In this document: piece after piece, positions 7,052-14,897 of the stretch | Layout of the letters: every line of letters starts with the position of its first letter | Position numbering within the stretch: the first letter of the stretch is position 1 | Origin: Desulfofundulus thermosubterraneus DSM 16057 | GTDB lineage: Bacteria; Bacillota; Desulfotomaculia; Desulfotomaculales; Desulfovirgulaceae | NCBI RefSeq assembly: GCF_900142025.1 | Contig: NZ_FQZM01000003.1 | Span: forward strand, 124,001-188,000 | Direction: 5' to 3' | DNA: 64,000 nt | Translations under genes and position numbers: made by a program | The notes under the pieces: generated by a model | Seen by the model: only the letters and a program-made list of their open reading frames with translations | Database searches by the model: none | What the model was told of the DNA's origin: nothing

Positions 7052-9838
7052 CTACGCCGATTTTTCCTCCACGGGAACAGTTTCCTCCTGCCCGGCACTT
7101 GATTCCCCGGCGATGCGGGCCACCCGGCCCACTTGCCGGACAACGTTCTCAATATGCTGCACAATGGCATTGAACTGTTTTCTCGTTTCCAGGGCAAGCA
7201 GGAAGCCTTCCCCTGCGGCAAAACTACTGTCACTCACGCCGGAGGATGTCTCCTGTTTCACCTTCTGAATGAAAACACCGATTTCCGTTGCTACACGGGC
7301 GGACTGTGCAACCAGTTCCTGCACCTCATTCAACAAAGCTGAAATTTCGCTTCCCTGGCCCCCTACCCTGACCGCCTCAAGGGAAGCGTTAAGAGCCAGC
7401 AGGTTCATCTGTTCAGCCACACCGGTGATCATTTTCAGTATCCGGCCCGCTTCCGAAGAGAGCCGGCCGGGACCATGAACAACCGTAGATAGTTCACTGA
7501 CCAGGTCGTGAATTTTCTGCATCTGGGGCCGTATCCGCTCCATGACCTCCTGTTCCTCCCGGGAAGTCCAGAAGATTTCAGCCGACTCTTTTTCCGGTTC
7601 CAGAGCCTCCTGTTCCGACTCCATGGAAACCAGTTCAGTCCAATCGGCGGGTCGGAACTCATGGCCGCAGATTTGGTGGGCCCATACCCGGCGCGAGCAG
7701 GCGGGACATATTTCGGTTGTGCTGTGAAGGCGGTCCGGGTAATCTTTTAAACGTTCTTTCACAAAGCCAAGATGTTTTGACGTAGCATAGGACTGCCCGC
7801 AAATCCGGCAGGTAACCAGTTCCACACGGCTCATCAGCCCCCCGCACATGCGCATCTCCCTGAAGCCGCCTTCATCGCTTAAGGTTATGGCCTTCGTTGG
7901 GCAGTTGACGGAGCAACTGCCACATCCGATACACCTATCGCCCGGGCGCGAAAAATCAGTTACCGATCCCCTGCTGCCTTCAACGTAACCCAGTTGAATG
8001 GCTTCCGCCCCCACTTTGCGGCAGGTATCAACACACTTTCCGCAGGCAATGCAAAGGTCGCACCGCAGGCACCTGCCAGCTTCCACCGCACCGGCTTCCG
8101 GGCTGAGACCCTTCATTACTTCGTCAAATGTGTCCCGCCTAGCGGGTAAGTACTGCTCCTCAAAAGAGTAGGTCCGGGAGCAGCTTTTTTCCTGGGCAGT
8201 AACCTGCATGAGCGCGGCAACTCTTCTTTTGGCCGGGTACTTGATGGCAGCGGAAGGTTTTTCTCCACGCAAATAGGCGTCTATAGCCGCCGCTGCCCGC
8301 TTACCGGCGGCAATGGCCTTGATGGCGCTTGCGGGCCCCGTAACCACATCGCCGCCCGCAAAAACTCCCGGCCGGGATGTTTCCATAGTATCCGGGTTGA
8401 CGACAATGCGGTCCCGGGAAACCAGCACCTGCGGCGGCTCCGGCCCTTCAGTGATAAAGGAGAGATCCGGCTTCTGACCGACGGCAAAAATAACCATGTC
8501 GGCTTGCATCTTGAACTCCGAATTCTTGATGGGAACCGGCCAGCAACGGCCGGTGGCATCGGGCTCGCTCAAAGTATTGCGTATGCACTCAATGTACTGA
8601 AGACGCCGGTCCTGCCCCCCCAGCCCCGTGGGAGAAATAAGGTATTCCAGGATTACTCCTTCCCTTTCGGCTGCTTCTATTTCTTCATCCAGCGCGGGCA
8701 TTTCCTGGCGGGAACGCCGGTAAATAATCCTCACCTCAAGAGCTCCCAAACGCCGGGCAACCCGCGCGGCGTCGATGGCCACGTTACCGCCGCCAACCAC
8801 AACCACTTTCTTGCCGCTGACCTCTACCGCGGGTCGAACGTTTCCTGCCAGTAAACCCTGGTTAACTACTCTGAGAAAGGTTACCCCGTCCATAACGCCC
8901 TTAAAAGAATCATGGTTGGGGATGGGAATAGAACCTTTCCAGGCTCCGGTGCCTAAAAACACTGCTGCGTAACCATCTTTCAACAAAGCCTCAATACCGT
9001 ATTCCCCGGTAATCGGGCTGTTCAACCTGATTTCCACACCCAGGGCCTGGATGCGGGCTATTTCATCCCGGAGCACGTCCCGGGGGAGCCGGTACGGGGG
9101 AATGCCGTACGCAAGCATCCCCCCTGCCTCGGGCATGGCTTCAAATATGGTTACGGCGTAACCTTTCCTGGCTAAGAAATAGGCGCAGGACAGGCCGGCA
9201 GGGCCTGACCCGACCACCGCAACCTTCTTGCCGGATTTTCTTACGGGCCGCAGCGAAAAAAGGTTTACCTTATCCCGGATCTCCCGGACCTGGTCGTAGG
9301 CCAGCCTTTTCAGAGCGCAGATAGATACGGGTGCGTCGACCTCACCCCTGCGGCAGGCACGCTCACAGGGATGTTCACAAATACGCCCCAGAACACCGGG
9401 CAAGGGAACATCCTCTAATATTAGCTGCAAAGCTTCGGTATACTTGCCCTGTCCTACCAGTGCAACATAATTCGGGATATCTATGCCTGCCGGACAGGCC
9501 GCTTGACAGGGTGCAAGCACCAGTTGGGGACATTCCGAGGCGGGACATACCCGGTTCTCAATGTGCACAATGAAATCGTCCCTGTCTTCCCGCAAAATAC
9601 TCATAACTTCGGGCGCCACACGTTTCCCCTGGCCGCAGTGGCAAGTAAGGTGCAACCTGTTAACCAATGTCAGCAGGCCCTCCAGGTCACCAAGGCGAGC
9701 CTTACCGCTCCTTATCCCGAATAGCAGTTTTAAAGCTGTATTCAGGTTGGAGCGACACTGGCCGCAAAGTCTATCTATTGTTAAATAAGACTTTACAATT
9801 TCCTCTGCCTTCTTGACGCTGCAGGCAGTTTTTATCAT
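7052..9838 (-). CDS. NAD(P)/FAD/Fe-S oxidoreductase fused to a chemoreceptor signalling domain
   Basis: One uninterrupted frame of 928 codons. Domains in order: a NuoF-like 4Fe-4S segment (about 23-105; RLCGQCRSNLNTA, CHCGQGKRVAPEV); a GltD/DPD-type Fe-S domain (about 105-195; CQAACPAGIDIPNYV, CEHPCERACRRGE); FAD and NAD(P) Rossmann folds (VVGSGPAGLSCA near 210, VVVGGGNVAIDAARV near 347, GVFAGGDVVTGPASA near 487); two 4Fe-4S ferredoxin motifs (CDLCIACGKCVDTC, CIGCGSCSVNCPTKA); a Cys4 zinc-ribbon-like piece (CRICG...CPAC). From residue 766 comes a methyl-accepting-type helical hairpin containing [13 protein letters not shown]. The tip has diverged where CheA/CheW contact normally occurs. It probably passes electrons between NAD(P)H and the ferredoxin and Mo protein encoded just upstream; a redox-sensing role is inference. 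RBS AAGGAG precedes the ATG. Confidence 0.93.
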   Translation of the reverse strand: MIKTACSVKKAEEIVKSYLTIDRLCGQCRSNLNTALKLLFGIRSGKARLGDLEGLLTLVNRLHLTCHCGQGKRVAPEVMSILREDRDDFIVHIENRVCPASECPQLVLAPCQAACPAGIDIPNYVALVGQGKYTEALQLILEDVPLPGVLGRICEHPCERACRRGEVDAPVSICALKRLAYDQVREIRDKVNLFSLRPVRKSGKKVAVVGSGPAGLSCAYFLARKGYAVTIFEAMPEAGGMLAYGIPPYRLPRDVLRDEIARIQALGVEIRLNSPITGEYGIEALLKDGYAAVFLGTGAWKGSIPIPNHDSFKGVMDGVTFLRVVNQGLLAGNVRPAVEVSGKKVVVVGGGNVAIDAARVARRLGALEVRIIYRRSRQEMPALDEEIEAAEREGVILEYLISPTGLGGQDRRLQYIECIRNTLSEPDATGRCWPVPIKNSEFKMQADMVIFAVGQKPDLSFITEGPEPPQVLVSRDRIVVNPDTMETSRPGVFAGGDVVTGPASAIKAIAAGKRAAAAIDAYLRGEKPSAAIKYPAKRRVAALMQVTAQEKSCSRTYSFEEQYLPARRDTFDEVMKGLSPEAGAVEAGRCLRCDLCIACGKCVDTCRKVGAEAIQLGYVEGSRGSVTDFSRPGDRCIGCGSCSVNCPTKAITLSDEGGFREMRMCGGLMSRVELVTCRICGQSYATSKHLGFVKERLKDYPDRLHSTTEICPACSRRVWAHQICGHEFRPADWTELVSMESEQEALEPEKESAEIFWTSREEQEVMERIRPQMQKIHDLVSELSTVVHGPGRLSSEAGRILKMITGVAEQMNLLALNASLEAVRVGGQGSEISALLNEVQELVAQSARVATEIGVFIQKVKQETSSGVSDSSFAAGEGFLLALETRKQFNAIVQHIENVVRQVGRVARIAGESSAGQEETVPVEEKSA

Positions 9839-9854
9839 AAATACCTACTCCTTT

Positions 9855-10364
9855 TTAACTATGCCCCACTGCGATAATTTGGTGAACATAGCGGACCCTT
9901 TTTAGGTCCGGCATGCGATCGGCCGGACCAAAGAGAAGGCAGTCGGTGGGGCAGGCGGTAACGCATGCCGGCTTGAGCCCCGCGTCAATACGGTCCTTGC
10001 AGTAGTCGCATTTCACAGCCTTGCCTTTTTTGGCGTCCCACTGGGGGGCACCCCAGGGACAGGCCATGATGCAGCTTTTACACCCCACACAAAGTTCCTG
10101 GTCTATAAAAACGATCCCGTCCTTGGCCCTTTTCTGTACGGCTCCAGTGGGACAAGCTGGTACACACCAGGGTTCCTCACAGTGGAAACAGGGCATGAAA
10201 ACATTTGTCGCTCTGGGTTGGCTGTCTATCTGAACGGGACCGACCACAACTACCTGGCTTGGCCTGGGCCCCACACCGAGCCCTTTGTTTACCTTGCACT
10301 GTACTTCACAGCTGCGACAGGAAATGCATTTTTTTTCGTCCTGGTACAGGTAATACTTGCTCAT
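9855..10364 (-). CDS. Four-cluster ferredoxin-like electron transfer subunit
   Basis: This 169-aa DmsB/HydN-type protein has four Cys motifs for 4Fe-4S clusters: CISCRSCEVQC, CFHCEEPWCVPAC, CVGCKSCIMAC, and CDYCKDRI with the later CVTACP. It should carry electrons between the molybdopterin subunit encoded just upstream and the flavoprotein encoded just downstream. A longer frame exists, but GGGGGGTCAATCA places the start at the ATG at 10364. There is no Tat or Sec signal, so it is cytoplasmic like its partners. A close paralogue lies at 15810-16316. Confidence 0.93.
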   Translation of the reverse strand: MSKYYLYQDEKKCISCRSCEVQCKVNKGLGVGPRPSQVVVVGPVQIDSQPRATNVFMPCFHCEEPWCVPACPTGAVQKRAKDGIVFIDQELCVGCKSCIMACPWGAPQWDAKKGKAVKCDYCKDRIDAGLKPACVTACPTDCLLFGPADRMPDLKRVRYVHQIIAVGHS

Positions 10365-10383
10365 TGATTGACCCCCCAATAAA

Positions 10384-12468
10384 TCACTTGATTGGCCTGA
10401 TAGTAACGAAGACATGCTGCAAAGCCGGACTGCCACCCACCATGTCGGTGATGTTCTCCTGCAACAGGGCGTCCATAGCCCCTTTGCCGTAACACCTGGA
10501 CTGCACGGGTACCTTGTGACCGAAACCGTGCAGCATGAAAACCGCCTCGGGGTGGATGAGGTCCGTGACAAACGCACGGATGGTATCCCGGCCCCGGGAG
10601 GAGATGACTTCTACCATCTGGCCGTTTTTGATACCCAGTTTTGCCGCCTGGCGGGTGTTGATCCACAACACGTTCTCGGGCACCAGCTCGTTTAAGAGCG
10701 GGTTGTTTTGTGTGGATACATGGGTATGGGCTGCAGTCCTGCCGATCATCAGGCGGAAATATCCTTCCGGGGGCGCCGGCACGGGCTCGTAAGCCGGGAA
10801 AGACGGGAAGCCGTTTTTCTCCAGGAGGCTGGACACAAACTCGATTTTGCCGGAGGGTGTCTTCAGCTTGATCCCGTCCTTGCGGTCCCAGTAAATAGCT
10901 TCATCGCTGAGGGAAACGAAGCCCTTTTCATCAAAGTCGCTGACGCTGATGCCGGTCCCCTGCAACTGGTAAGCCCACAGGTCTTCCAGGGTCTGATAGG
11001 GGAAGTACTGGCCGATGCCCAGCCGGTCGGCCAAGGACTTCATGATCTCCCATCCAGGCCTGGTGTCGTAACGGGGGGACACCGCGGGCCTGCGCAGGAA
11101 CAGGGCAGGCTTCAAGCCGTTTGCCTCCTGGATGGAGTCTCCCCTTTCCAGGTAGATGGATTCGGGCAGGACGACGTCAGAGTACCAGGCCGTTTCGCTG
11201 AACTGGATATCTATGGTAACGACGAGGTCGAGCTTTTCCAGGGCACGTCTAGTGTATTCGTAGTCAGGTATGGAAAGCAACGGGTTGAAGCGCCAAACAA
11301 GTAACGCCTTGACCGGGTAGGGGTCTTCTTCCAGTATGGCCTTGGGCAGCATCTGCACCACCCCGTGGGCCGGGTCGGGCAAAGGCAGCCTGGGGGTGCC
11401 CACGCCGTCGCATCTTTCTTCGGTTACCCTGGGCAGGTCCTGATCCGTTAGTTTATTGAGGGGTTTCTTACCCGCATCCTTGGCGCCTTTCTTGAAGAAG
11501 AGTCCTCCGGGAGCTTCAATGCTACCCATGAGGGCGTTCAACATGATAATGGATCTTCTGAAGTAGATTTCGTTCAGGTAATGGGAGCACCGGTAACCGT
11601 AGTGGAATACCACCGCCGGCTTGGCCTCGCTGGCTTCCCGGGCCAGGGAGACAATTTCGTAAGCGGGAATGCCGGTCTCCTTTTCCGCCCATTCCGGGGT
11701 GTAGGGCTCGACGAATTGCTGCAGTTCCTTCAAGCCAAGGACCCAGCGGTTAACATATTCCTTGTCGTACAGGCCTTCCTTTAAGATGACGTGCATCAGG
11801 GCATAGTTCAGGGCCAGATCCGTTCCTGGCCGGATCATGAGGTATTTGTGAGCTTTGGTGGCCGTAACGCTTACCCGCGGGTCGATGTAAGTGAGTTTGG
11901 TCCCGCTGTCAAGGGCCTGCATCAGTTGCTTGACCGGCTTGAGTTCCAAAGATTCAAAAATATTGCGGCCGTAAAGGATCACGTGCTTGGCTTTGCCCAG
12001 GTCCACGCCCACCTGACCGTCGGTATATCCGGTCAGAGTCCGGAAGGCGGTGTTCAGGGAGCCCTTGCAGCAGGAGTCGTGGGTGAAGTAATTGGGGGAA
12101 CCCAGGGCCTTCATAAAGGTTTTGCTGATATGGGAGTTGAGGTGAGCCCTTTCAGTCAGGGCGATGCTCCGCCCGCCGTATTTTTCTTTCACCTCGGCAA
12201 GTTTTGCCGCCACGTAGTCCAGCGCTTCCTCCCAGGACGCTTCCCGCCATTGACCGGAACCCCTGGGACCGGTGCGGATCAAAGGCCTTTTCAGCCTTTC
12301 TTCGTCGTTGAGAAGACTGACCCCGGCAGCCCCTTTCGGGCAGATGCTCCCTTCAATGCCGGCAACGTGGGGGTTGCCTTCAATCAGCTTGACGTCGTCA
12401 TTTTCCACCATCACTTTAATGGGACACCTTACCGTGCACATCAGGCAAATGCTGTAGACACTTTCCAT
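10384..12468 (-). CDS. Cytoplasmic molybdopterin oxidoreductase, thiosulfate/polysulfide reductase-like
   Basis: A bis-MGD molybdenum (or tungsten) enzyme of the DMSO reductase superfamily, 694 aa. The N-terminal 4Fe-4S motif is CLMCTVRC...CPKGAAG, cofactor segments are spread through the middle, and the C-terminal MopB domain has GRTAAHTHVSTQNNPLLNEL. The likely Mo-ligand region reads HDSCCKGSLNTA, so a cysteine ligand is expected, as in PhsA/PsrA-type enzymes. GGAGGC seven bases before ATG 12468 sets the start; the frame opens at 12498. No Tat signal is present, unlike exported Phs/Psr. Neighbours (sulfite exporter, ferredoxin, NAD(P) flavoprotein) suggest a soluble NAD(P)H-linked enzyme for an oxidised sulfur compound. 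Formate, arsenic or selenium substrates are not excluded. Confidence 0.88.
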   Translation of the reverse strand: MESVYSICLMCTVRCPIKVMVENDDVKLIEGNPHVAGIEGSICPKGAAGVSLLNDEERLKRPLIRTGPRGSGQWREASWEEALDYVAAKLAEVKEKYGGRSIALTERAHLNSHISKTFMKALGSPNYFTHDSCCKGSLNTAFRTLTGYTDGQVGVDLGKAKHVILYGRNIFESLELKPVKQLMQALDSGTKLTYIDPRVSVTATKAHKYLMIRPGTDLALNYALMHVILKEGLYDKEYVNRWVLGLKELQQFVEPYTPEWAEKETGIPAYEIVSLAREASEAKPAVVFHYGYRCSHYLNEIYFRRSIIMLNALMGSIEAPGGLFFKKGAKDAGKKPLNKLTDQDLPRVTEERCDGVGTPRLPLPDPAHGVVQMLPKAILEEDPYPVKALLVWRFNPLLSIPDYEYTRRALEKLDLVVTIDIQFSETAWYSDVVLPESIYLERGDSIQEANGLKPALFLRRPAVSPRYDTRPGWEIMKSLADRLGIGQYFPYQTLEDLWAYQLQGTGISVSDFDEKGFVSLSDEAIYWDRKDGIKLKTPSGKIEFVSSLLEKNGFPSFPAYEPVPAPPEGYFRLMIGRTAAHTHVSTQNNPLLNELVPENVLWINTRQAAKLGIKNGQMVEVISSRGRDTIRAFVTDLIHPEAVFMLHGFGHKVPVQSRCYGKGAMDALLQENITDMVGGSPALQHVFVTIRPIK

Positions 12469-12520
12469 AAGGGAAGCCTCCATAAACAAGTTTTTCAAGT
12501 GATTTACAGATGGTTTACTT

Positions 12521-12537
12521 TGCCGCTGCCAGCGGCA
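12521..12537 (-). other. Intergenic hairpin inside the Mo operon
   Basis: TGCCGCT and AGCGGCA pair around a 3-base loop between the small membrane gene and the Mo-enzyme gene. There is no T-run on the minus strand, so a transcript processing or stability element is more likely than a terminator. Confidence 0.4.
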
Positions 12538-12555
12538 GGGATTATATATAAAAAC

Positions 12556-13095
12556 CTAGCTTTTGCCGGAATTTTCTTCGTAAGCCATCAGCATCCGGTG
12601 TATGCCCCGGAAATAGGGGAGCCGGTTTTTCACCCGGCCGAAAAACATGCGGGCCAGGATGTAACAGATAATAAAGGTAAAGACATAATTTACAGCCAGG
12701 CCGGTAAAGGGTATGGGGAAGCCGATGCCGGCAAAACGCTGCTGCATCCAGGCAAGGGCAAAGAAAGCGGGCCACAGGGCGGCTGCCGACAGGCCAAACA
12801 TGTTGAAGAAAGCCCGGCCAAAGGCGTCGTTGGCCTCTTTGTTGCAGGCGTCATAGCTCTTCTTATCCCCCATTTTTAAAGCAGCCAGGGATAGCTGCTG
12901 CAGATCCGCCAGTCGGGTATTCAGCCGGTCAAGGTGGTTTTTGTTCACCAGAAAGACTACGGAGATGGTGAATTCCCCGATGACCACCGCCAGGAGTGCC
13001 ACCAGGAATGTCCCCAAAAAATAATCAAAAACCGGATGGCCGCTGATTTTGTAAAAAATGATCAGGACCTGATCCACCAGTTCCCAAAGGCCCAT
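12556..13095 (-). CDS. Small membrane protein with Oxa1/EMC3-like topology
   Basis: A 179-residue protein I cannot assign to a family with certainty. It has a hydrophobic segment at about 24-50, then a long charged helix (NKNHLDRLNTRLADLQQLS, GDKKSYDACNKEAND), then two or three further membrane helices (FFNMFGLSAAALWPAFFALA; VNYVFTFIICYILARMFF). One helix, a cytosolic coiled coil and a bundle of later helices is the general plan of Oxa1/EMC3/DUF106 proteins, but I see no diagnostic motif. It sits between the TauE-type exporter and the Mo enzyme and starts with a GGGGGC Shine-Dalgarno site, so it is likely co-translated with them. A role in assembling or gating the exporter is a guess. Confidence 0.7.
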   Translation of the reverse strand: MGLWELVDQVLIIFYKISGHPVFDYFLGTFLVALLAVVIGEFTISVVFLVNKNHLDRLNTRLADLQQLSLAALKMGDKKSYDACNKEANDAFGRAFFNMFGLSAAALWPAFFALAWMQQRFAGIGFPIPFTGLAVNYVFTFIICYILARMFFGRVKNRLPYFRGIHRMLMAYEENSGKS

Positions 13096-13127
13096 ACTTC
13101 AAGCCCCCGTTTATTCAGGTAGTTGCT

Positions 13128-13160
13128 CCAGGTTCCCCGGGAACAACCCGGGGAACCTGG
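13128..13160 (-). other. Perfect 14-bp stem-loop within the operon
   Basis: CCAGGTTCCCCGGG (13128-13141) and its exact complement (13147-13160) are separated by 5 bases, between the exporter gene and the next gene. On the minus strand it is not followed by a T-run, so it should not be a classical terminator. A very stable hairpin here could protect the upstream exporter mRNA or set different expression levels within the operon. Confidence 0.75.
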
Positions 13161-13183
13161 TCCGGGTATCAGCAAAGCGAATC

Positions 13184-14395
13184 TTACATCGGCACCCAGG
13201 CTTTCCCGAAGAATCCCTTGCTGAAGTAACCAAGGCCCACGTACAAGGCGAGAACGACAAACAATCTCTTCAGCCAGATGTCCGGGATATATTTCTGGGT
13301 GCGCGGACCAATCATGGAACCGATAAATACGCCGATCAACTCCACGCCGATCATGCCCCAATCCATGGCGGCACCGGCTACGGTGATGTAGGTGGTGATA
13401 CTGGTCATCATACTCACCAGAACGGCCATGGCCGAGGTGCCGGCCACCACAAACATGGGCAGGCCGACGATACTGGTCAGGTAAGGTACGTACAAAAAGC
13501 CGCCGCCCACGCCAAGGAAGGCTGAAATGGCTGCTATCACAACGCCGCCGACGAAAGCCCAGATGGGGTTGAACTGGAACTCCACACCGAAGAAGGAAAA
13601 CTTAATGTTGGTAAGACTCCACTGGGTAACGGTGATCCCCTGGGAGGCTTCGTCTTTCTTTTCCTTGATGCTCTGCTCAAAGGCTTTGGCCGCTTCTTTG
13701 GCCGCCTTCTTGCTCGCCTGCCCCCGGGGGGTCGTTTCATATAAAAGAACGCCGCCCACCACAAAGACAAAGAGTCCGAACCATCCCTGGTACTGGCTGA
13801 AGCTGACCTTGCCGCCGGTCAAAGCGGGAATGGCCACAGCCCCCACAATGGAACCCAATCCCAGGGCAAGGCCCAGGGGCCAGGCCAGGCGCTTGGCTTT
13901 CAGGTAGTTGATGGTGCTCAGGAGAGACGACAGGCCTACCAGCCACTGGTTGGAGGTACGGATACTGTCGGTAAGCAACTTGTTGAATTGAGGCGCAGTC
14001 TTCTTAAAAGGTTTGACGAAATCGCCAAGGCCGTAAACGGTCATGTGGCCTACTCCAGCCATAATGCCGCCGAAAGCACCCACAGTGGAGAAGATCCAGC
14101 CCACCCAGACAGCCCACAGGATAGCCACCAGGTAGTTGATCTTGGGTGCTCCGGGAATGCCGAAGGCTCCCCTGGGCGCATCGGGATCGATCTGCCCCTT
14201 ACCCGTGCCCAGCGGGGCTTTAGCTATGGCTTCGCCCAGTTTTCCTTTCAAGCCGAGGTCACTGCCTACCAGCTGCACTTGACCATTTTTTGCCCCGTCT
14301 TGTTGCGCTCCCACGCCGCTGGCGCCTAAAGCCAGAACGGCCAGCATCAACAGCAGGGTGGCCAGGGCAATTTTATTGATAATCCCCTTTTTCAT
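13184..14395 (-). CDS. TauE/SafE-family sulfite/sulfonate exporter
   Basis: A 403-aa TauE/SafE permease with about eight hydrophobic segments. The N-terminus (MKKGIINKIALATLLLMLAV, then an Ala-rich site) looks like a signal peptide, and residues 31-85 form an extracytoplasmic region. Family hallmarks are the glycine-rich repeats VGAFGGIMAGVGHM near 107 and SAFLGVGGGFLYVPYLTSI near 294. A charged Lys/Ala-rich cytosolic loop lies at about 226-248. The family moves sulfite, sulfoacetate or similar anions out of the cell. As first gene of the Mo operon it could export sulfite released inside the cell. RBS GGGGGAGG lies 5 bases before the ATG. Confidence 0.88.
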   Translation of the reverse strand: MKKGIINKIALATLLLMLAVLALGASGVGAQQDGAKNGQVQLVGSDLGLKGKLGEAIAKAPLGTGKGQIDPDAPRGAFGIPGAPKINYLVAILWAVWVGWIFSTVGAFGGIMAGVGHMTVYGLGDFVKPFKKTAPQFNKLLTDSIRTSNQWLVGLSSLLSTINYLKAKRLAWPLGLALGLGSIVGAVAIPALTGGKVSFSQYQGWFGLFVFVVGGVLLYETTPRGQASKKAAKEAAKAFEQSIKEKKDEASQGITVTQWSLTNIKFSFFGVEFQFNPIWAFVGGVVIAAISAFLGVGGGFLYVPYLTSIVGLPMFVVAGTSAMAVLVSMMTSITTYITVAGAAMDWGMIGVELIGVFIGSMIGPRTQKYIPDIWLKRLFVVLALYVGLGYFSKGFFGKAWVPM

Positions 14396-14626
14396 TTAAT
14401 CCTCCCCCGTAATTTATGATGATGAAGAAAACTCTTATAAGTTCACGTACCTATTAAAACCCAAAATGCTACCAAGGTATCGGTTGACAATCACACATGA
14501 ACATGGGCATAAAAAAACGGTCAAATTTTACCGTGGATCACCTCCCTCTTAATCATGTGTCACGTAAAAATTCACCTCCCCAAAACCAAAAGGATTAAAC
14601 AAGACATACTTCATGTGTTATAACTA

Positions 14627-14671
14627 AATATAATCTATGTAATAACATGTTAATGTCAGGTGTATGACATT
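14627..14671 (-). promoter_or_regulatory. Putative activator-dependent promoter of the sulfur/Mo operon
   Basis: On the minus strand a TATATT -10 hexamer occupies 14632-14627, which would put the start site near 14620. The centre of the perfect palindrome AATGTCA-N6-TGACATT (14652-14671) then falls at about -41.5, the standard class II position of Crp/Fnr activators. There is no good -35 hexamer apart from the operator half-site. The mRNA leader would be about 225 bases long. Inference from spacing only. Confidence 0.5.
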
Positions 14672-14716
14672 CGAACAGTCATCTTGGCGACAGTGTAATG
14701 TCATGCTTCCGACATT
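14652..14716. promoter_or_regulatory. Three phased Crp/Fnr-type operators
   Basis: Three 16-bp two-fold symmetric sites of the form TGTCA-N6-TGACA lie in tandem: 14654-14669 (TGTCA/TGACA, flanked to a perfect 7+7), 14677-14692 (AGTCA/CGACA) and 14699-14714 (TGTCA/CGACA). Their centres are 23 and 22 bp apart, about two helical turns, so they face the same side of the DNA. They lie between the divergent operon and the Crp/Fnr gene. The regulator's recognition helix (ASRQTVTSLLNTF) resembles that of CooA, whose sites have this form. Confidence 0.7.
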
Positions 14717-14747
14717 TTTCAATTGTTCAGGCTGCCCGCAACCACCA

Positions 14748-14777
14748 TTGACAGGGATGAAGAAGGGAGAATATAAT
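14748..14777 (+). promoter_or_regulatory. Sigma-A promoter of the Crp/Fnr gene
   Basis: TTGACA (14748-14753) and TATAAT (14772-14777) both match the consensus exactly, with 18 bp between them. Transcription would start near 14784 and leave a leader of about 114 bases. The nearest phased operator is centred about 77 bp upstream of that start, so autoregulation is possible. Confidence 0.75.
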
Positions 14778-14897
14778 AGGTAGTAAACGTATTAACTTTC
14801 CCTCTGGCGTTTTGGGCAGATGTTGCATAATAGTTCCAAGAATTTTCTAATAAGTTGGTTGTGAATAAACCCTTTCTTACCGGGAGGGATAGACGGC

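Noticed and set aside
11791-12879. 362-codon plus-strand frame opposite the Mo enzyme
   Set aside because: Long only because of GC-rich codon use on the other strand; the opposite strand encodes an intact molybdopterin enzyme and membrane protein.
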